Source: Cyanothece sp. UBA12306
GTDB taxonomy: Bacteria > Cyanobacteriota > Cyanobacteriia > Cyanobacteriales > Microcystaceae
Direction of reading: 5' to 3'
DNA length: 9,530 nt
NCBI GenBank assembly: GCA_003448685.1
Contig: DLXW01000283.1
Location: 13,398-22,927 of the forward strand
Below, piece after piece: positions 6,389 to 9,530 of the stretch. Below the pieces are notes generated by a model. It did no database searches, was not told where the DNA came from, and saw only the letters and a list, made by a program, of their open reading frames with translations. How positions within the stretch are numbered: position 1 is the stretch's first letter; the number at the start of each line of letters is the position of its first letter. The position numbers were made by a program, and so were the translations under genes.

Positions 6389-7219
6389 ATGAGCCAACAA
6401 TTAGGAATTATCTTGATGGTTGATGTAGAGGCTGCTATAAAAGCCGATACCTTAAAAGGGAATGCTTACCTGTTCGACAACATGAAATTGCAAGGTTCTG
6501 AAGGTCAAGGAACCGATAGCTTAATTTCTGCTGTGAATGGAACCTATTGGTGCGATGGTTCCCAGGCCAATGAGCAGGTGTTAAACTGGCTACCCTATGG
6601 CGTTGGTTCTTTACCCCCAACCATTCCCAAATCCTTTTTAACTGATAAATCAAAAAATAGTGATCTGCGAGCATTGAGTGAGTTTGAGCAATTGGCCGAT
6701 AGGGTTGAAAACACTGAAAAAGATCAATTCAACACCGTTACAGCAATCATTAATGAACTGAAAAAAATAACAGCTAGTACAGGCCAGAAAACTAAAGTCA
6801 AAAGCAAACGTAAAACCCAAAAGCGCGATCTGGGGGCTTTCGGTGAAAAGCTGATGGATGTTACAGGACAGTTAGTGGATGTTTCTAGTGAAGATCAAGT
6901 ACCTGAGATCAACTCCCTCAATCCTATTATTACCGACATTACCGGAGAAGCAGTAGACAAGAAAATCATCTATCCTGCTGCCTATGGTTCTCCTGATTTA
7001 GTGACAGACGGTTGGTACTGGGCGGCTTCTGTAGATACATCTAAACCGGGAATCTATGCCTACACCATGCACGTTCAACTCTATAAACTGGCATTAGATC
7101 AAGGGGAATGGACTTGGGTTCCAGTGGATATGACTTGTGATGCTTATCTCAAGATTACTAGCGGTCCGAAAGTCAATGGTTTCACCGGTGGCGGCATCGG
7201 AATGCTACCCATTATGTAG
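6389..7219 (+). CDS. PixA/AidA-like protein with large central insertion, paralog 2
   Basis: A 276-residue protein, about twice the length of paralog 1. The N-terminal part carries the family landmarks MVDV (10-13), LFDN (28-31) and GQGT (39-42), then NGTYWCDGSQ (50-59), an apparent extra loop, and VLNW (64-67), which lines up with the V-I-N-W of paralog 4. Residues about 75-200 are an insertion: a polar, partly helical stretch (87-130), a very basic patch K-V-K-S-K-R-K-T-Q-K-R-D (136-147), then an acidic stretch. The family fold resumes at WYWAASV (209-215) and KPGIYAYTMHVQL (219-231). The C-terminus is glycine-rich (262-271). There is no signal peptide. AGGAAG at 6376-6381 supports the ATG. 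The gene at 7255 begins 35 bases after the stop, so the two are surely co-transcribed. Function unknown; the basic patch could contact nucleic acid or an acidic partner (inference). Confidence 0.75.
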   Translation: MSQQLGIILMVDVEAAIKADTLKGNAYLFDNMKLQGSEGQGTDSLISAVNGTYWCDGSQANEQVLNWLPYGVGSLPPTIPKSFLTDKSKNSDLRALSEFEQLADRVENTEKDQFNTVTAIINELKKITASTGQKTKVKSKRKTQKRDLGAFGEKLMDVTGQLVDVSSEDQVPEINSLNPIITDITGEAVDKKIIYPAAYGSPDLVTDGWYWAASVDTSKPGIYAYTMHVQLYKLALDQGEWTWVPVDMTCDAYLKITSGPKVNGFTGGGIGMLPIM

Positions 7220-7254
7220 TTAATCTTAAGGCAAACAATATTGGAGGATAGATT

Positions 7255-7674
7255 ATGGCAACACAAACAACACAGAAAACCATAACCATTGCATCTGTGA
7301 TTGATGTAGTTGGAGCATTGGCCAACGATTCCTTGAGTGGACAAGTGTATTTTATGGATACCAATAAAGCTAATGGCTCCACCAATCAAGGAACTGAAAA
7401 TTTGAGAACTGTGGTTAAAAAAGGCGATCGCTTAGTTTGGACGGTGATCTTTTTAGAATGTGAGGCCTATGCAGCCATTGATGACATCATCATCGACAAA
7501 GACTGCTGCGAACCCAAACAAGAGTTTTATGAAGGAACCGATGTTTCTTATTGGGTTGGCACAGTTAAAAAAGATATCACCATTAGTCCTTATAGTATCA
7601 AGTTTAAAGTGGGCACTCGAGCAGAACCAATTGCCACAGAGTCCTCTTTATGTCTTGTGGGTCAGTCTGTATAA
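7255..7674 (+). CDS. PixA/AidA-like small protein, paralog 3
   Basis: A 139-residue protein with the shared SVIDV (14-18), FMDTN (33-37), NQGT (44-47), KKGDRLVW (55-62) and SYWVGTV (98-104). The G-D-R-L-V-W form is the closest of the four to the G-D-x-I-R-W of AidA/PixA proteins. It is the most divergent at the C-terminus: the P-G-x-Y turn is replaced by SPYSIKFKV (111-119), and SSLCLV (130-135) stands where VDxPSLKV lies in paralogs 1 and 4. A vicinal cysteine pair is at 84-85. GGAGG at 7243-7247, seven bases before the ATG, is the best ribosome site in the window and suggests high translation. One HIP1 octamer lies inside (7424-7431). No export signal is visible. A +1-frame open stretch within this gene (7460-7726) is a shadow. 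Confidence 0.75.
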   Translation: MATQTTQKTITIASVIDVVGALANDSLSGQVYFMDTNKANGSTNQGTENLRTVVKKGDRLVWTVIFLECEAYAAIDDIIIDKDCCEPKQEFYEGTDVSYWVGTVKKDITISPYSIKFKVGTRAEPIATESSLCLVGQSV

Positions 7675-7740
7675 GCCATTTTCAATGGTCACGAAATCAG
7701 GAAATAATCACAATTTGTTCAACTAACAGCGACTAAAATC

Positions 7741-8289
7741 ATGGCAGATAACGGAACAACTCTCAAAAAGCAAAATCCAGGACAACTTAATTCAGTACAG
7801 CTTAATATCGTCTCAGTTATTGATATTCATAAAGCTGTAAAAAGAAGAAATGTTAAAGACACCATTTACATGATGGATAATAGTGTTGGTGGCTCAGGTC
7901 AAGGAACCGGCCATTTACAAACCGTCTGTAAACCAGGACAGGTGATCAACTGGATTATTTATCCTATGGATATGGAAAAAAGACCAGATGGCACTTGGCC
8001 GCCAATGCCCAAAATCAATAACCTTGTCTTTCTTGATGACCAAGACGGAGATGCAGAAGAGTTTGCCGAAGCCAAGGTAATGACCGAACTCAAAATTTAT
8101 GGCGGCCCTGATATGATGCGAGATCCCTATTGTCCTGTCTATTATTATTGGGCTGGAACCGTTTTAAGTGACTTGCCTCCTGGTGTGTACAAGTACAGGT
8201 TTGTCCTGGAACTAGAACAGGAAGGAAAGAAAGAAAAAGTGTACTTAAATACAGTTGACAAACCTTCTTTAAAAGTTATTGCACTTTAA
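7741..8289 (+). CDS. PixA/AidA-like protein, paralog 4
   Basis: A 182-residue protein and the clearest match to the consensus of the set: SVIDI (25-29), YMMDN (43-47), GQGT (53-56), KPGQVINW (64-71), YYYWAGTV (134-141), PPGVYKYRFVLEL (146-158) and VDKPSLKVI (172-180). It has a 20-residue polar N-terminal extension and a proline-rich and acidic middle insertion (about 80-130) not seen in paralogs 1 and 3. It shares MMDN, PGQ-I-W, PG-Y-YR and VDxPSLK with paralog 1, so these two are probably the closest pair. No Shine-Dalgarno is evident before the ATG; 66 bases separate it from paralog 3, containing a weak hairpin CCATT-TTC-AATGG (7676-7688). A stable hairpin follows the stop. Cytoplasmic; function unknown. 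Confidence 0.75.
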   Translation: MADNGTTLKKQNPGQLNSVQLNIVSVIDIHKAVKRRNVKDTIYMMDNSVGGSGQGTGHLQTVCKPGQVINWIIYPMDMEKRPDGTWPPMPKINNLVFLDDQDGDAEEFAEAKVMTELKIYGGPDMMRDPYCPVYYYWAGTVLSDLPPGVYKYRFVLELEQEGKKEKVYLNTVDKPSLKVIAL

Positions 8290-8299
8290 ATCAGTCACC

Positions 8300-8331
8300 A
8301 TTCACCAGTCACCAGGCGGTGACTGGTGAAT
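8300..8331 (+). terminator. Strong hairpin after paralog 4, built from heptamers
   Basis: A perfect 14-bp stem pairs 8300-8313 (ATTCACCAGTCACC) with 8318-8331 (GGTGACTGGTGAAT) around an AGGC loop, eleven bases after the stop codon. The left arm belongs to a degenerate heptamer run, CAGTCAC-CATTCAC-CAGTCAC (8292-8312). No T-tract follows, so it may end or stabilise the transcript of the PixA-like genes without being a standard terminator. Confidence 0.55.
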
Positions 8332-8378
8332 AAAGTACAAATTCTTCCCACAGTTCCTAAACTTCCTCAACTTAAATC

Positions 8379-8849
8379 TTGATACAATCAATTGAAAACA
8401 GCTATAAAACTATGGTTGGTAGTACCTCTTTTAATGCGACAGACCGATTAGCTGTTATTAATCTTTTGTACAGCTATGGCTACTTTTTTAATGAAAATAA
8501 GTTAGAGGAATTCTCCGCGTTGTTTGCCAAGTCCGCTTTAATAGAGTTAGGACAGGGAAATAACAAAACGATTATGAATTTGTCCCAGTGGATAGAATAT
8601 ATTTCAGGTCTACAAACGTTTTTCACGCAACAGCAAACTCAACCTCGACATGTCTTGAGTTCTCCCAGATTTGATAGTCAAAGCAGTGATCAAGTACATG
8701 GACAGAGTTATTTACAATTATTTACTACGAAACATGGTATAACATCCTTGGTAACCACTGGGATATATGATTTTACAGCGATTAAAGCAGGAAATGAATG
8801 GAAGTTGAATCATTGGGTGGTCAAGTTAGATTCTCAACCGAGTCTCTAA
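8379..8849 (+). CDS. SnoaL/NTF2-like protein
   Basis: Up to 156 residues, a single cone-shaped alpha+beta domain of the SnoaL-like/NTF2-like superfamily. The N-terminal helix region DRLAVINLLYSYGYFFNENKL (22-42), followed by EFSALFAKSALIEL (44-57), is typical, as are RHVLSSPRF (90-98) and the last strands with W141 and W146 in NEWKLNHWVVKLD. Members are small-molecule cyclases, isomerases, dehydratases, or non-catalytic binding partners; residue identities here do not choose among them. The start is uncertain: TTG at 8379 or the in-frame ATG at 8412, neither with a good ribosome site. The ATG would give 145 residues and keep the whole domain. It lies 89 bases after paralog 4, past a hairpin, on the same strand, and may belong to the same cluster. 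Confidence 0.75.
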   Translation: MIQSIENSYKTMVGSTSFNATDRLAVINLLYSYGYFFNENKLEEFSALFAKSALIELGQGNNKTIMNLSQWIEYISGLQTFFTQQQTQPRHVLSSPRFDSQSSDQVHGQSYLQLFTTKHGITSLVTTGIYDFTAIKAGNEWKLNHWVVKLDSQPSL

Positions 8850-8922
8850 GACATATGACAATTAACAACTAAAGAAATACCTAACAAATCTAACATTTTT
8901 TGTTGTAGTTAAGTTGGTCGAA

Positions 8923-9510
8923 TTATTCACTCAAAACCTCAGATATAACTTCTAAGATTCTTCTATCTTTAACCATCCATTCATGAACTAAAACAGGCAG
9001 TTTAATCTCTTTACCAATATTAAGTTGAGAACTATGAGCAGGAACAATCATCAAATCATAGGGAGTCCAAACAATAGTAATATTAATTTTGTTTAAAGTT
9101 GCTTCAATATCTTGATTTAATTCTTGCAAAAATTGGCTATTAGGACGCATTTGCTTAATACCAGGATGGGGTAAAGCATACGCTGTGAATGTGCCATTAT
9201 TGGGTGCAGAAATACTAATATAGCGATGTACTTTATCCACACCTCTAAGACGTTGTAGATAATAGCGTGTTACCAGTCCCCCCATACTAAAACCAATTAA
9301 ATCAATTGGCTGTTCCGAAGCAAAGGTATGATTAATATAATTGGCGACTTGTTCTGCTAAATGTTCGAGATGACCATCCCCATTATTTGGTTTAAGATTA
9401 ATACAATGGACTGACCAACCTAAATTAGTTAAATAACGATTCATGGTGTTAAATTTAGCTTCAGTATCGTAAATTCCATGAACCAGTACCAGAGGATTGC
9501 GATTTTTCAT
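8923..9510 (-). CDS. Alpha/beta-fold lipase/esterase
   Basis: A complete 195-residue alpha/beta hydrolase of the small bacterial lipase/EstA-like type. VLVHGIYD (8-15) supplies the oxyanion-hole HG, and GFSMGG (73-78) is the nucleophile elbow with S75. D152 in TPYDLMIVPA and H176 in VLVHEWMVKD complete the triad in the expected order. There is no signal peptide or lipobox, so it is probably cytoplasmic, unlike secreted Bacillus lipases. It likely hydrolyses carboxylic or acyl-glycerol esters; the substrate is unknown. It converges on the SnoaL-like gene across 73 bases without a clear shared terminator. No Shine-Dalgarno precedes the ATG; heptamer repeats abut it directly, so any leader must carry them. 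It is probably an independent housekeeping or accessory gene, not part of the cluster. Confidence 0.85.
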   Translation of the reverse strand: MKNRNPLVLVHGIYDTEAKFNTMNRYLTNLGWSVHCINLKPNNGDGHLEHLAEQVANYINHTFASEQPIDLIGFSMGGLVTRYYLQRLRGVDKVHRYISISAPNNGTFTAYALPHPGIKQMRPNSQFLQELNQDIEATLNKINITIVWTPYDLMIVPAHSSQLNIGKEIKLPVLVHEWMVKDRRILEVISEVLSE

Positions 9511-9530
9511 TAGTTAATAGTTAATAGTTA
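9511..9530. repeat. Tandem heptamer TAGTTAA at the window edge
   Basis: TAGTTAA x 2.9 begins one base upstream of the lipase start codon and runs off the window. It is the same heptamer as at 1061-1080. Confidence 0.8.

Noticed and set aside
6435..6674. Antisense ORF of 79 codons inside paralog 2
   Set aside because: No recognisable motif and no ribosome site; the + strand frame has family motifs. The same applies to antisense ORFs at 41-295, 2812-3006, 3107-3289, 3321-3512 and 7144-7389.
7460..7726. 88-codon + strand ORF in another frame
   Set aside because: It overlaps paralog 3 almost fully, its translation is low-complexity with no family motifs, and paralog 3 has a strong ribosome site and conserved motifs.

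Overview
The window looks cyanobacterial. It is AT-rich, carries five exact HIP1 octamers (GCGATCGC, a cyanobacterial hallmark), and its intergenic gaps hold tandem heptamers of the STRR type and small hairpins. The species cannot be fixed from sequence alone; a unicellular or simple filamentous cyanobacterium of low GC fits.

Layout. (1) 1-1065 is the 3' three quarters of glmM (phosphoglucosamine mutase, cell-wall precursor synthesis), cut by the window edge almost exactly at its active-site serine. (2) 1066-1329 is a repeat-rich gap with a possible promoter. (3) 1330-5317 holds three enzymes on the + strand: an isochorismatase-fold cysteine hydrolase, a PLP-dependent group II amino-acid decarboxylase, and a PaaK-like adenylate-forming ligase. 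A 33-codon ORF that looks like a beheaded gene remnant follows. (4) 5463-5856 is a 394-bp non-coding leader. (5) 5857-8289 holds four consecutive + strand genes for divergent paralogs of one small beta-rich family, which I read as distant AidA/PixA (inclusion-body protein) relatives. All four share an N-terminal V-[IV]-D strand, a [MF]-D-[NT] motif and a Q-G-T motif. (6) A SnoaL/NTF2-like protein follows at 8379-8849. (7) On the opposite strand, 8923-9510 encodes a small cytoplasmic alpha/beta-fold lipase/esterase.

How they may work together (inference). A decarboxylase makes an amine from an amino acid, an adenylating ligase activates a carboxylic acid, and an isochorismatase-type hydrolase often cleaves amides or related bonds. 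Beside four PixA-like proteins and a SnoaL-like protein this suggests a small accessory pathway for an amine- or acid-derived metabolite, with PixA-like proteins as abundant binding or storage partners. AidA is quorum-sensing-induced in Burkholderia and Ralstonia, and PixA forms inclusion bodies in Xenorhabdus, so an inducible, highly expressed protein set is plausible. No direct evidence for substrate or product is visible. glmM and the lipase look like ordinary flanking genes, and the same TAGTTAA-type heptamer repeat lies next to both.
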